Of a stretch of 64,000 nt of DNA, positions 21,727 to 33,803 are shown one piece after another. The translations under genes were made by a program, and so were the position numbers. The first letter of the stretch is position 1; the number at the start of each line of letters is the position of its first letter. The DNA lies in assembly GCA_932521025.1 (NCBI GenBank), contig OW051470.1:7674501-7738500 (forward strand), given 5' to 3'. Under the pieces are notes generated by a model. It saw only the letters and a program-made list of their open reading frames with translations, ran no database searches and was not told the origin of the DNA. This DNA is from Oscheius onirici (lineage: Eukaryota > Nematoda > Chromadorea > Rhabditida > Rhabditidae).

Positions 21727-22488
21727 TTCCCCCAGTTTCAGGATATTCCCTCATTTCGGTTTTTGTGGTAGAAATTTAGTCTAGGTTGTCGACTTGTTTA
21801 GTTTGTCCGCCCGTCTTTTCGCATAGTACCTTGGTTATTGTTGAACTGTTGAGCCTCCACTTTTATTTTATAAAACGTTGTTATCATAAACGTTTACCCA
21901 AATCTGATTGTGAGTTTGAAGAAACAAGGTTGGCAATGCCCTTCCAGGGCTAAAGCAGAAATTCATGACTTCGGTCTATCACGGAGCCCTTGTCGTGATT
22001 TCCCTTTCATTTCCTTTGTTACTCTCCTCCAGTCACTCTCCCTGACCCTCCAAAGAAACCACCGAAACTATTTGAACCCACTCCCTTCCAAGCCTAATTT
22101 CAAAATGTAGGACCTCAACGGGTCGTCCGGCCCGTTCCTAGCTTTAGTGAGTCTCGGTCCTACTGTCCCTTCCCTTCTCCCCTTGTCACTCTGCTCCAGT
22201 CACCCCCTGTCCCTCCAAAGAAACTATCAAAGTCGTTAGAACACTTCGCGCACTTGCTTGTCCTGTCGCGACTTGTTAAAAACTAATTTGCACACAAAGC
22301 TCCCCTCCTTATCCTCAATTAGAGCTTCAGACAGACACACAGACTTGAGAGCAATTTCAAATAGATCGCTGTCGAAACTAAGAACCGCGTCAAAAATACA
22401 TAATCGATTGTTCGGAAAAGTTGCCGGCAAAGAAGTAGCGTGTTCTCTTTCTCTGCAATGTCTTTAGAGGAGTTCTGGACTGACAGTG
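21727..22488. other. Intergenic, with an imperfect pyrimidine-rich duplication
   Basis: Two C/T-rich stretches near 21990-22060 and 22165-22235 share words such as CTCCAGTCAC and CCTCCAAAGAAAC, suggesting an old local duplication. No gene was found. Confidence 0.4.
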
Positions 22489-23337
22489 ATGTCCATGTTT
22501 CCAAGGCAAGTAGCGTAAAGCTTCGAATAGATGTCCTTCTTTCAGAAACTGCACTGTTCGGTCTGAAGACGATATTTTTCAGCTGTGGGATGTTCCACAA
22601 AGTTGCAGCCCAGATCAATATCTACGACATTGCGGAGCATCACAAAACTGAAACGTCTTATTCAGCCCTCAAAAGAATGAATTTTCGAAAAGGGATTCTA
22701 TTCACAGATCAGTATTCTAAAAGCTCAATTTCAGCTTAGTGACAAAGAGTTCAAACGTAGCTGCATCGTTTATCAGCTACTTTCAAAAATACAGGATGAC
22801 TATCTGAAAGCCCAGTATTTGAAAGTGATTCGTGCACGGGACAAGTACTCTCTTCGTGTACCAGAGCCAGTCAACTTGGACAAAATTACTGATAAGGACT
22901 GCATAGAAGTTTTCTCAAAGGTAGTCTTTTTCAGGGAAAACAAATAACTTTAGATGCACTCGAGAGCGTTTGTTCGGACGATGAGACTTAACAGGAATTC
23001 CAAAAAAACTTTTAACTGATCACTTGACCAAATTCAGCATTCGAATCAATAAAGGAACATTAGAGTTCAGTGGCACATATCGCGTGAGTTGTTCTTGAAA
23101 GTAACTGATCCATATTCTTCTGTTGCAGAGAGAGAGGGGCAGTGACAGTGACTGTGACTCTGTGACGCTCTGCATCGCTTTCATCGATTGCTCAAATTGT
23201 CGAGGTTAGTTAGCATCGGAGGATGGAACGGAATGATCCAAGAAAAAATGATTTTTTCAGAAATGGTGGTCAGGGGAGTGGAATTACAAGTCAGCTCTTC
23301 TCGGAGGCGGTATCCTTACAACAGAGTCAGCGTTTAA
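22489..23337 (+). CDS. Small hypothetical protein, tentative six-exon model
   Basis: I can join exons in frame from ATG 22489: 22489-22505 (GC donor), 22546 to about 22581, about 22711-22920, a short exon from 22953, one from 23038, one from 23130, and a last exon from 23262 ending at TAA 23335-23337. The product has about 165 residues. Segments such as LSDKEFKRSCIVYQLLSKIQ, KAQYLKVIRARDKYSLRVPE, RINKGTLEFSGTYR and VTLCIAFIDCSNC read as ordinary protein in one continuous frame across several 40-50 bp introns. I do not recognise the family. The 5' part is the least certain; another ATG at 22458 leads to a stop after splicing. A decayed gene is the main alternative. Confidence 0.4.
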
Positions 23338-24592
23338 CGCAGCGGTTCTTGGACCACAGACTGTTCGCTATACTCTACCCCACCGTTTCTCTACGAGTTT
23401 CGTCTCCAATCCCAATAATGTTTTTCTTGCTCTTGTAGCGGATTCAACTGTACCCAGACAGTGTCGCTTTTACGCTCATCCCAATATCATTGAGTGATTT
23501 ATTGTCGTGTGAGATGGTATTAACTGCTACTTCTTACAAGGCTCCTCTAGACTGTTCTGGCTATAGTGGCGATCTTAACTCTACTCTCGATCCCAATGCT
23601 TTTTGTGACCTATTGAGGGCCTATTATACTTAGTACTAAATAAACAATTCATTTTCCACAGAGCGAAAGACATCCTGAAACATAAACTTTGTAAACTTGT
23701 TCAGTGACTAACACTTTTAGCACCTTCTCTGTCACTTTATCGCTACTAATCTGTCAAGTTTATCTTGTTTCTGTCTCTTTGGAAAGCTATTTTCACAAAC
23801 TAGGGCAGCAATGGTATGATCATACCACTCATATGAGTACAGTGACTGTACTACAACCTATTTCATTGGCTCTTCTCTCATAGCTATAGTCTCGGTCACT
23901 TTTTATTTTATATCTCAGTATCTCCACCTCTTTGACTACAAAAATTACAGTCACGTCGAGAACAGGGGGGGGGGGGGGGGAAGAGTAACATTGGCTTTTC
24001 GTATTCGATTAAAGGACTGTGCCTTCAGATTCTGCGACGACAGCTACAGTAATCACAAGACCGAAGTGACGGCATCTATTCCTAACTCTTCTCGTTTTTT
24101 TTCATGGCTTTAGATCTGTTTCAGAGTGCTTTTTCCTTGATAACATCAAGTCATAACGTGTAGATTATATGGGGAGCAACAAGAATATTATGACAGAGTT
24201 AACAATATGGCATTTTTGCCCGATTTTGACGTATTGTCCCCTACTTCTTGTGGTTTCCCATGTTACGCGTTGTTTGAAATGTTTTTTTGGTTTGTATTCG
24301 ATTTTTAGCTTCTCGTATTATACATCTATGCGCAAAGCATGTGAAAATTCCCTCTTTGAAATTTCGTCAAACTGCTTAGTTGCCGTCATAGACGTCAAAG
24401 TTCTGTATCCTCTGCCTTTCTGTCCGTCAAAAAATGAGCTCAATTATCCGCGCTCCATTGCCAAAGTCCCCGTCTCCTCGCTCACATTCACAAATTGAAC
24501 GGCTTTTGAAATTTTCTTCTTCGAAAATCCCATTTGCCTCTCTCTTTTTGTTCTTTCCATTCATTTTCTTCAGTTTTCATCTCATTTTACGG
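23338..24592. other. Intergenic region upstream of RPB2
   Basis: About 1.25 kb without a supported gene. It holds a 16-base poly-G run at 23965-23980 and, at its right end, the presumed RPB2 promoter. Confidence 0.5.
23965..23980. repeat. Poly-G run (16)
   Basis: Sixteen consecutive G in intergenic DNA. Such tracts are common in nematode genomes and can form quadruplexes. Confidence 0.7.
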
Positions 24593-24598
24593 TTTCAG
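24593..24598 (+). promoter_or_regulatory. Candidate trans-splice acceptor of RPB2
   Basis: TTTCAG lies seven bases before ATG 24606, preceded by pyrimidine-rich sequence and no donor exon. Confidence 0.5.
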
Positions 24599-24605
24599 AA
24601 CAATT

Positions 24606-27600
24606 ATGTACGACGATGACGAAGACATGCCGTATGAGGAGGAGAACGGCGACATCAGCTCAGATCAGTGGCAGGTAATGATTATTTGTTTTCAACATTT
24701 ACAAATGATTTTAGGAGGCGTGCTGGGTTGTCATCAGCGCCTACTTTGACGAGAAAGGTCTCGTCAGACAGCAGCTCGACTCGTTCGATGAATTCATCCA
24801 AATGAATGTCCAGCGGATTATCGAAGAGTCGCCTCCCGTTGAACTCCAGACCGAGGTCCAGCACTATTCGGGGGACATCGAGAACCCGACAAAGTTTTCC
24901 ATTAAATTCGACCAAATCTATCTCTCCAAGCCGACACATTGGGAAAAGGACGGTGCACCGACCCCTATGATGCCGAATGAGGTGCCTTTCCCTATTTCTA
25001 TCGTAACTTTTGTATAAAATTCAGGCCCGTCTTCGTAACCTCACATACTCTTCGCCTCTCTATGTGGACATTACAAAGCAGGTCACGAGAGCCGGAGAAG
25101 CCATGGCCGAGAAAAAATATCCCAAAGTCTTCGTCGGAAAGATTCCAATCATGCTCAGGTGCGTTTTCTATTCGTGCTCTTAAATGGCATGTTCTGTTTC
25201 ACCCGGTAACGATTCTGAATCCCCATTACCTTTCCCAATAGTATCAAAATACTGTAAATTCAATTGCATCTGCACATTGTCTGTGAAATCTAGGAAACGA
25301 TCCTGTTGACCTTTCTGTTCGATCCGAGCCCGAAATGTCATATTCATGCACATCCTCTGTTGGTGCAGTTCTGGATAAGATCCTGCTGCCCATTTTACTC
25401 TTTCCAAATCTACACATCATCAGTTGCGTTGTTTGTCCATGTAAAACTTCACAGCACCTCCAGACTTTAATTTATCAATTATTTTCCAGATCCTCGTACT
25501 GTATGCTCTCGAACATGAGTGATCGTGACCTGACCGAATTGAACGAGTGCCCACTGGATCCGGGAGGCTACTTCATCATCAACGGATCCGAGAAGGTGCT
25601 GATCGCCCAAGAGAAGATGGCCACCAATACGGTCTACGTGTTCTCGATGAAAGACGGAAAATACGCCTTCAAGGCCGAATGTCGTAGTTGTCTCGAGAAT
25701 TCCAGTCGTCCTACATCCACAATGTGGGTCAACATGATGTCCAGAGGAGGCGGAGCTGGAAACAAGAAGTCGGCCATGGGACAGAGAATCATCACCATTC
25801 TGCCGTACATCAAACAGGTACTATTTTTGTTAAAACCTTAAAAATCTGACAAATTTCCAGGAAATTCCGGTTATGATCGTATTCCGTGCCTTGGGCTTCG
25901 TCTCGGATCGCGACATATTGGAGCACATTATCTACGATTTCGACGATCCAGAAATGATGGAAATGGTCAAGCCGTCGCTGGATGAGGCCTTTGTCATTCA
26001 GGAGCAAAGTGTCGCCTTGAACTTTATCGGAGCTCGTGGAGCCAAGCCGGGAGTCACAAAGGAGCAGAGAATAAAGTATGCGAGAGAAATTCTACAGAAG
26101 GAGCTCCTTCCTCACGTCGGTTCCTCCGATTTCTGTGAAACGAAGAAGGCTGTCAGTTTCTTTTTTTGTTCTCAAGATCAAAGAAAAGTTCAGTATTTCA
26201 TCGGCTACATGGTTCACAGACTGCTCCTCGCAGCATTGGGAAGACGCGAACTTGACGACCGTGATCACATTGGAAACAAGCGCCTCGATCTGGCTGGTCC
26301 TCTCTTGGCTTTCCTCTTCAGAGCATTGTTCAGAAACCTTCTCAAAGAGGTAAATTTGCACATCTTGAACTGTTCTCAATCAAGTCTTCAGATGCGTCTG
26401 GTGGCCCAGAAATACATCAACAAGCAGGGCGACTTCTCGCTGGAGACGTGTCTCAAGACGTCCACAATCACCAGAGGACTGTCATATTCTCTAGCTACCG
26501 GAAACTGGGGCGATCAGAAGAAGGCTCATCAGTCGAGAGCAGGAGTCTCACAGGTGCTCAACCGACTCACCTACACTGCCACCTTGTCGCATCTTCGTCG
26601 CGCAAACTCCCCAATTGGACGCGAGGGAAAATTGGCCAAACCCCGTCAGCTGCATAATACACAATGGGGAATGGTATGGTTCTGTTTTGTTCCTTTAACT
26701 TTAAAAATTCTAGGTATGTCCAGCCGAGACGCCCGAAGGACAAGCTGTCGGTCTTGTGAAGAATCTGGCTCTAATGGCTTACATTTCCGTCGGCTCACTG
26801 CCCGGCCCCATCCTCGAGTTCTTGGAAGAATGGTCTATGGAAAACCTTGAAGAAGTAGCTTCATCCTCACTGTCGGAAGCCACTAAAATCTTTGTCAACG
26901 GCTCGTGGGTCGGTGTTCATCGCGATCCCGAACATCTGATGACAACACTGAAGCGTCTTCGTCGACAGATGGACATCATTGTGGCCGAGGTGTCGATGGT
27001 TCGGGACATTCGCGACCGAGAAATCCGCATCTACACGGATGCCGGAAGAGTCTGCCGTCCTCTCCTGATCGTCGAGAACCAGAAGCTGGCTCTGAAGAAA
27101 CGTCACATCAACATGCTCAAGGACAAAGAGGCCGGCGGAGAGAGCAAGTGGTCAGACCTGGTCGGAACTGGAGTTGTTGAGCTCATAGATGCCATGGAAG
27201 AAGGTAGTATTTAGCTTATTTTTTTCCAATTTTTATAACAAAACTTACGACAATCTTTTCAGAGACGGTAATGTTGGCCATGTCGCCCGAAGATCTGCGA
27301 GAAGGCGGCTACTGTGACACCTACACCCACTGCGAAATCCATCCCGCAATGATTCTGGGTGTCTGCGCCTCCATTATTCCTTTCCCCGATCACAATCAGT
27401 CGCCTCGTAACACCTACCAAGTTCATTTTCTGTACTAACTTTCATATAACATCCAAATTCAGAGCGCTATGGGTAAACAGGCAATGGGTGTCTATACGAC
27501 AAATTTCCACGTTCGGATGGACACATTAGCGCACGTTCTCTACTACCCGCAGAAGCCGCTGGTCACGACGCGTTCCATGGAATATCTTCGATTCAACGAA

Positions 27601-29151
27601 CTCCCAGCCGGCATCAATGCCATTGTGGCCATTCTCTCCTATTCTGGCTACAATCAAGAAGATTCGGTGATTATGAACAGCTCGGCCATAGATCGAGGAC
27701 TCTTCCGCTCCGTCTTTTACCGATCCTACAGAGACAATGAGGCCAACAATGACGGACCGAATGAGGAGCTGATCGAGAAGCCGACCAGAGACAAGTGCTC
27801 CGGCATGAGACACTCCATATATGACAAAGTGAACTCCTTTTCAGTTTTCCCTTATAAACGGTTTCCAGTTGGACGAGGACGGAATCATCTCCCCAGGCTC
27901 CCGCGTTTCCGGCGACGATGTGATTATTGGAAAGACGGTCGCGCTGCCAGACGTTGAAGACGACCTGGATCAGAACAGCAAAAAGTACACGAAAAGAGAC
28001 TGCTCCACCTTCCTCAGAAGTTCAGAAACGGGCATTGTCGATCAGGTTAGCCCTGTTTTCATATACCAAAAGTATCGAGAATTCAGGTCATGCTCTCCTT
28101 GAATCAGGACGGAAACAAGTTCGTGAAGATCCGTGTCCGATCAGTCCGTCTGCCCCAGATCGGCGACAAATTTGCCTCGCGACACGGACAGAAAGGTACG
28201 ATGGGAATCATGTACCGTCAAGAGGACATGCCATTCACCTGTGAGGGTCTCACTCCCGACATTATCATCAATCCCCACGCCGTACCTTCTCGTATGACCA
28301 TTGGTCATTTAATCGAGTGTCTTCAAGGAAAGGTTTTGTATTCTTTTCGTTGTAGCCAAAACGCGATAAAATTCAGCTGTCAGCGAACAAGGGAGAAATT
28401 GGAGACGCGACGCCATTCAACGATTCAGTCAATGTGCAGAAGATTAGCAGTCTGTTGAACGAGTACGGCTATCATTTGAGAGGAAACGAGGTCATGTACA
28501 ACGGACATACGGGAGGCAAATTGACGACACAGGTTCGCTTTCATGTTTTGATCGGACTTGAACGGTCAAGTGATTAACATATCTGTGCCCACACGTTTGG
28601 AGCTTGATTTTGGTACTGTCTGACCTAGACACGATGCAAAGCTCAGAATCGATCCGATTACCATGAAAACTTTCAATACATTCCACTAATCTCGTTCTTT
28701 TCAGATCTTCTTCGGACCAACATACTACCAGCGTTTGAAGCATATGGTAGACGATAAGATCCATTCCCGTGCCCGCGGACCCGTACAGATGATGAACAGA
28801 CAGCCCATGGAGGGAAGAGCCAGGTTTCTTTACATTTTGTTCTGTAAAAACACAAATTACAGAGATGGAGGTCTCCGATTCGGAGAGATGGAACGCGATT
28901 GTCAGATCTCGCACGGAGCTGCACAATTCCTTCGCGAGAGACTCTTCGAAGTCTCCGATCCTTACCACGTCTACGTCTGCAATAATTGCGGTCTCGTCGT
29001 CGTGGCCAATCTAAGGACAAACAGCTTCGAGTGCAAGGCATGCAGGAACAAGACTCAAGTCTCGGCTGTCAGAATTCCATACGCGTGCAAGCTGCTATTC
29101 CAGGAACTCATGTCCATGTCCATTGCTCCTCGGCTTATGGTCAATCCATAA
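24606..29151 (+). CDS. rpb-2: RNA polymerase II second-largest subunit RPB2
   Basis: Fifteen exons (24606-24674, 24715-24981, 25025-25158, 25490-25817, 25861-26151, 26194-26349, 26392-26673, 26714-27203, 27263-27420, 27463-27828, 27869-28045, 28087-28332, 28377-28532, 28705-28823, 28863-29151) give 1175 residues, the full family length. RPB2 forms half of the Pol II catalytic cleft. Landmarks: protrusion and lobe, [31 protein letters not shown] near residue 787 with the acidic pair by the active site, [12 protein letters not shown] near 931-942 in the hybrid-binding domain, and the C-terminal zinc ribbon CNNCG...CKAC near 1117-1140. No lesion was seen. Introns are 39-60 bp except introns 3 (331 bp) and 13 (172 bp). 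Pol I and III paralogues are excluded by the acidic N-terminus and the close match to Pol II sequences throughout. Confidence 0.98.
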
Positions 29152-29410
29152 TTTCTCCCTCAAATCTCGTTGTTCTCTTTTCGGTCCCCGAATACGCGGT
29201 CGCGGTGATTTCATTTTGTGTTAAATATTTTCAGCAGTATAGTATCTTGTCGTATCCTCCAGATAAATCATTTTGTGTATGCTCTTGTTTTTCATTGGCG
29301 GTTGGATTACCGGGTTTATCTGAGAGTGGCTTAGACTAGTCTATGATACTTCTTCGGAACTTGCAATGTTTGTTTCCCTGCATTGAACCTCCTTTTTCAA
29401 CTTTTGCCGT

Positions 29411-30150
29411 TCAAAAAAAGTAAATCACTAGTCGCCAATAAATTGTTTGCTCTGAGCCTTTCTCAATAGCAGTCTCCAATGTTTCTATCGATAATCCAGG
29501 ATCCATCTTCTTTGCCAAATCTTCCTCTCCGAAGCCCCTCTTCTGACTGTTTCTGTTCCTCTAAAAGTAGTATAATGCTTCTTTCTAGTGAATATCCTTA
29601 GGCACGCGAAGATTTTGAAGCATTTGATCGGAAACTTCCTTACTAGACAAGAGAATTGTTCAGAATCAGCTGTTCTTTTGAAAATGTTTTCCCTTGGACT
29701 CTTTTCTTTCTTCTCCTGTTCCAGCTCGTCGCTGAGTGTCTCGGAGTGAAGGATCATGCTGTCGTATTGTTTTCTGATCTTCTTCAGATCCTCTTCCAAG
29801 ATGTCCTTTTCCCTCTTGATCCTCTCGTAGTCGTCCATCTTGGGGACCTTCTTGACCAGTTCATTGACCGTGATCATTCCATCCCAGAACCACATCCAGA
29901 GGAAGTCTTTCTCGACCAGGTGGGAGTTCATGTGCCGCTGTAGAAAGATGTATGAGACAGGAATACACAGAGGAAGCGAAACTGAGAGACAGCGGAGATG
30001 AATCCAGAAACAAAGGCAGTGAGAGAGACGTTAACTTACATTGAGGAAGTTGAGACCAAGGCTCATGTCGTAGTCCTCCATGCTTTCGCCATCGGGAACC
30101 GGAGTTTGGACGGCTTTGTACTTGCCCCAGTGTACGCCGGCTCCGCTCAT
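29411..30150 (-). CDS. Coiled-coil protein of unknown family (model partly uncertain)
   Basis: The first exon, 30150-30040 (MSGAGVHWGKYKAVQTPVPD...), is followed from 29937 by RHMNSHLVEKDFLWMWFWDG and a long charged coiled coil (DDYERIKREKDILEEDLKKI). Further pieces, SKEVSDQMLQNLR and, after a 48-bp intron, EEDLAKKMDPGLSIETLETA, run to TGA 29413-29411. The frame between the coiled coil and SKEVSDQ cannot be joined with a standard intron, so either the splice pattern is unusual or one base is wrong. Upstream of the ATG the frame stays open and protein-like (VPVRYPRWSDQG) from an acceptor near 30212, so a further 5' exon is possible. The gene converges with RPB2. I do not recognise the family; the Trp-rich WMWFWDG block is distinctive. 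Confidence 0.5.
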
Positions 30151-30564
30151 GTTGAGATCCACGAATCCGCGTGACTGGGAAGAACCCTGGTCGCTCCAGC
30201 GTGGGTAACGCACAGGCACTGCGCCATTTAGTCGAAAAATGGAAAGTCGAATAACTTTTTGCGCGAAATAATAAAATACGTTTTTCAAAAAAAAGAAAGC
30301 CTCTCGATGAGGTGATTTTTTTGTAGTTGACCATTTTTTTGTATCTCTTACCCTCAAAAAGTTATCGCAAAAATACGTTTTTGGTCCGATTTTCGAAGCT
30401 ACCGTAACTCTTGATCCCAAAATCCAAAGTGTCCCAAAAGCTCTCAATAATTTTTTTTTTCGAGGTCTATTACCCCCAGGAACAATCCCAGACCGATCTG
30501 ATCAATTTGAAGGGTAGCTGTAGTACTACGGGACACGACACATTTTGAACAGACTATATGCTCG

Positions 30565-31167
30565 TATAGGTCTCACCAAAATGACCTTTAAAATTTGGTT
30601 CCGGCTTGGTCTCGAGGGAACTTGGCGCGCAAATTATTTATGGTGGGACTATCAAAATTTTGCCGTTTTTCTGGTCGAATTTTCGCTCTTTCTTCTTATT
30701 TTTAAGCCATTTTTCTTGTTTCTTTAAGTTTAAGTTTATTTTGACGAAATCGAGGGGTATCATGCAGAAACGGTCATTTCTTGGAATCCTTCGCCGCTCT
30801 CAGGTCTCGACCACTGCCTAGTTTCTTCTCATCCAGGAGGTGACATCCTGACCGAGTCATGAAGACATCTTCTTGATTGTAGTTGTCTTCTTGTTCGGGT
30901 AGACGGCTGCTTGACTTGGTTGAATCACTGTAGAGACGAGCATCGCTGGCGGCTTTCGGATTTCTTTTTCCACAAAATCATAGAGGGCATTTCCACGATT
31001 TATAGGCAAGAAAGAAACAAGAAAAATGACCTAAAAAGAAAAAGGAACGAAAATTCGACATGAAAAAGGGCAAAAATTTGAAATACCGCCAAAAATAATT
31101 TGCGCGCCAAGTCCCCTCGAGACCAAGCCGGAACCAAATTTTGAAGGTCATTTTGGCGAGACCTATA
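30565..31167. mobile_element. 603-bp MITE with long (about 165 bp) terminal inverted repeats
   Basis: The first 160-170 bases starting TATAGGTCTC are repeated in inverted orientation ending at 31167, at roughly 85-90% identity by eye. Shared words include AAAATTTGGTTCCGGCTTGG and ACTTGGCGCGCAAATTATTT. About 260 bp of unrelated sequence lie between. The flanks allow a TA duplication, as in Tc1/mariner-related MITEs. There is no coding capacity; frames on each arm mirror one another. Confidence 0.7.
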
Positions 31168-31209
31168 TCTTTTTTTCTCATTTCTCCGCTCATTGTGCTA
31201 GCTTTCGAT

Positions 31210-31562
31210 CAGGGATGTTCGGATAACATTTTTTCAACCGGGTATCGGATACCGGATAATCCATTCATGACTGAGAAAACTAAGAAAAATAGGTATGAAG
31301 AAAAAACATCGACTGAACATACGATAAATGCATCTAAACTAGTAGAACAAAGGTGAAAACCGTTAGTTTCCCAGGTAGAATTCCAAAAAATTTAATCGAT
31401 ATTATCCGGAATACCCGGCCAAAAATATCCGATTTCGGATAGTTTTCGTACCGGATAATTATCCGGTCGGAAATTTTGATTTTCGGATATCGGATTTCCG
31501 GATCGAAAAGTACCGGATTTATCCGGTTTCGGATATCCGATATCCGGATCCGAACATCCCTG
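31210..31562. mobile_element. hAT-like MITE, ATCCGGAT-rich (353 bp)
   Basis: CAGGGATGTTCGGAT at the left is the exact complement of the right end ATCCGAACATCCCTG. The interior is dominated by GGATATCCGGAT-type palindromes. It is joined at its right end to a related element. Confidence 0.7.
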
Positions 31563-31563
31563 G

Positions 31564-31742
31564 CAGGGATGCCCGGATACCGCCAATTTGAATTTGGCTG
31601 CGCACCAACTCATAAAACATACAGCCTGCCTATCGATTATTGACTACGGTAGTTGACGATACGCAGCCCCTATGTATTAGGAGCTGGTGCGCAGCCAATT
31701 CAAAATGGCGCTATCCGGAAATCCGGTATCCGAACATCCCTG
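31564..31742. mobile_element. Second CAGGGATG MITE (179 bp), abutting the first
   Basis: The left end, CAGGGATGCCCGGATACCG, is followed by a 20-base arm (TTTGGCTGCGCACCA) that pairs with TGGTGCGCAGCCAA near 31685-31700. The right end is the complement of CAGGGATGTTCGGATACCGG. The pair 31210-31742 is flanked by CTTTCGAT (31202-31209) and CTTTCGAG (31743-31750), a 7/8 match. No such duplication surrounds either unit alone. Confidence 0.65.
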
Positions 31743-31750
31743 CTTTCGAG

Positions 31751-32089
31751 GCTGCATCCGTTTTTTTTATTTTGTCTTTCTCCTCGCCTTCTTCAAAATC
31801 AAGGTCAAAAACTCTTTTTTTTCTACTTGTGAAACCAATAGCTATCATTTCTTTTTCAGTTTTAGCCTAACCTTGACAAAATTTCCTTCAAATGAATCAC
31901 AATAGCCCTTTTCTCGTCAACATCTCTGTGTCCCTTCGGGATGTCCTCAACAACTCGATTACGTAGAGTGCAAACTTTTGTGTGGCAATCTACCTATACG
32001 AATTAGGTACTATTTTTTAATCTTCTTGTTTCTTCCTCATTTTTCACTCAAAAGTACCCATATTTACAGTCGATATCTGGGCCGAGACG
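31751..32089. other. Upstream region of CNOT9
   Basis: T/C-rich sequence with a TTTACAG acceptor 20 bases before the CNOT9 ATG. It presumably includes the operon promoter, together with part of the MITE cluster. No gene seen. Confidence 0.4.
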
Positions 32090-33803
32090 ATGTCTAGCAG
32101 CGGAACTCCGACTCATTTGGACAGGTCCTCGCCGGCAACTCAAGCAGCCCAGATTGCCCAGCCCTCGGCAACTGGTCAGGAAATCAATCGGTTCGTTCTT
32201 TTTACGTATATTTTACGCTAAAAATACTTTTTAGAGATGAAATAATCGCCTGGATCGTGGATCTACGCGATCCGCTAAAGCGCGAATGTGCCCTTCTTGA
32301 ACTCAGCAAGAAGCGTGACAGTGTCCCTGATCTGGTTCGTTTTCTGCATACTTCTCTTTAAGAATAGTCAATATTAGCCTCTGTGGCTTTGGCACTCGTT
32401 CGGCACGATGGCCACGCTGCTCCAGGAAGTCATCTCCATATATCCGTCGATTATGCCGGCGTCGTTGAGTGCCGCACAGTCGAATCGAGTTTGCAATGCT
32501 CTAGCTCTTATGCAGTGCGTCGCCAGCCACAAGGAAACTCGAGGCCTTTTCCTTCAAGGTAGTCTTTTATATTCCTTTTCAATAAGGTGTAATGCTAACC
32601 TCCGAAAACCAGTGGAAGACCGGAATCCGCTACCAACATGTCGAAATAGGTTTTAAGCAAAACCCGTTTAAATAGATTTGAAAGACAGTCTTCAAGCCAA
32701 GCCGACCTATTTGTTTCAAGTTTCAAAAAGTTTTCACGTCTGGGAGACTTCTTACGCAATGCTTTGAAAGATGGACCTTGCTGACCATATTGTGCTCAAT
32801 TTACGCACAAAAATAAGAACGAACAGAGCTGCCTGCCATATTTTATCATCAAAACATCTTTTTAAGCCCACATTCCGCTATACCTCTACCCGTTCCTCCA
32901 TACGACCAAGACGTCTCGTTCTTTCGAATATCTCCGACTGACGTCCCTTGGCGTGATTGGAGCCCTGGTCAAGACCGACGAGAAAGATGTAAGTCTTCTG
33001 ACATTGTCTTTTGGTTGGAAAACACCCTTTTCTCTTAAAAAAGGGCCTAAAAGTTATACCCAAATAGCCTATCACTACTCAGGTAATCTCCTTCCTGCTC
33101 TCGACCGAAATCATCCCGCTCTGTCTGCGTATAATGGAACAGGGCACGGAGTTGTCCAAGACGGTAGCCACCTTCATCCTGCAGAAGATTCTTCTCGACG
33201 ACACCGGCTTGGCCTACATCTGTCAGACATACGAACGTTTCAGTCATGTGGCCATGATTCTGGTTTGTCTTTGAGCTGTTTTCGGTGTAAAAATGACCAA
33301 TTTCAGGGTAAAATGGTGCTGAAACTGGCCCGAGAACCGGCGACGCGTCTTCTGAAGCATGTGATTCGTTGCTACAGTCGTCTGAGCGACAATTCCAGGT
33401 ATCGGTTTACTGTATTCTGTTATTTTTTGAAATTGGCTATGTTTTCACCCTATAACAGAATGTTTGTGTAAAAACTCGTAAAATAGCTGACAGATAAAAA
33501 AGATCAAGTTTTGCGAAGAAAACCCCCTAAAATGTGCTAGCATCGATAAATGGGGTGGAAATCAGTGAGGTGTTCATCTTCAAAACTACTACATTTCTCA
33601 TTTTAGAGCGCAAATGGCTTTGATTCGCTGCCTGCCCGACCAGCTGAAGGATTCGACATTCAAAGACCAGCTCGAATTGGACAAGTCGTCGAAGAATTGG
33701 CTCAGATCTCTCATGAAAAACCTTGGTACGTTTCATTTTCTTAAACATAAAATTAACCAAAATTTCAGATATTCCTCCAGCTGCCTTCCTCCTAGAAGAA
33801 TAG
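32090..33803 (+). CDS. CNOT9: CCR4-NOT complex subunit 9 (RCD1/CAF40)
   Basis: Eight exons (32090-32190, 32235-32334, 32378-32558, 32867-32988, 33083-33262, 33307-33398, 33607-33725, 33769-33803) give 309 residues. CNOT9 is the armadillo-repeat subunit of the CCR4-NOT deadenylase that docks TNRC6/GW182 and other repressors. The body is strongly conserved: [80 protein letters not shown] and LRLLKHV-like blocks, ending at RSLMKNL as in other animals. The first 34 residues are a disordered Ser/Ala/Gln-rich leader. It is the first gene of a probable operon; an AATAAA at 34032-34037 separates it from the next gene. Confidence 0.97.

Noticed and set aside
28492..29041. Minus-strand frames of 122-158 codons
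   Set aside because: They are shadows of RPB2 exons 13-15, which are unambiguous on the plus strand.
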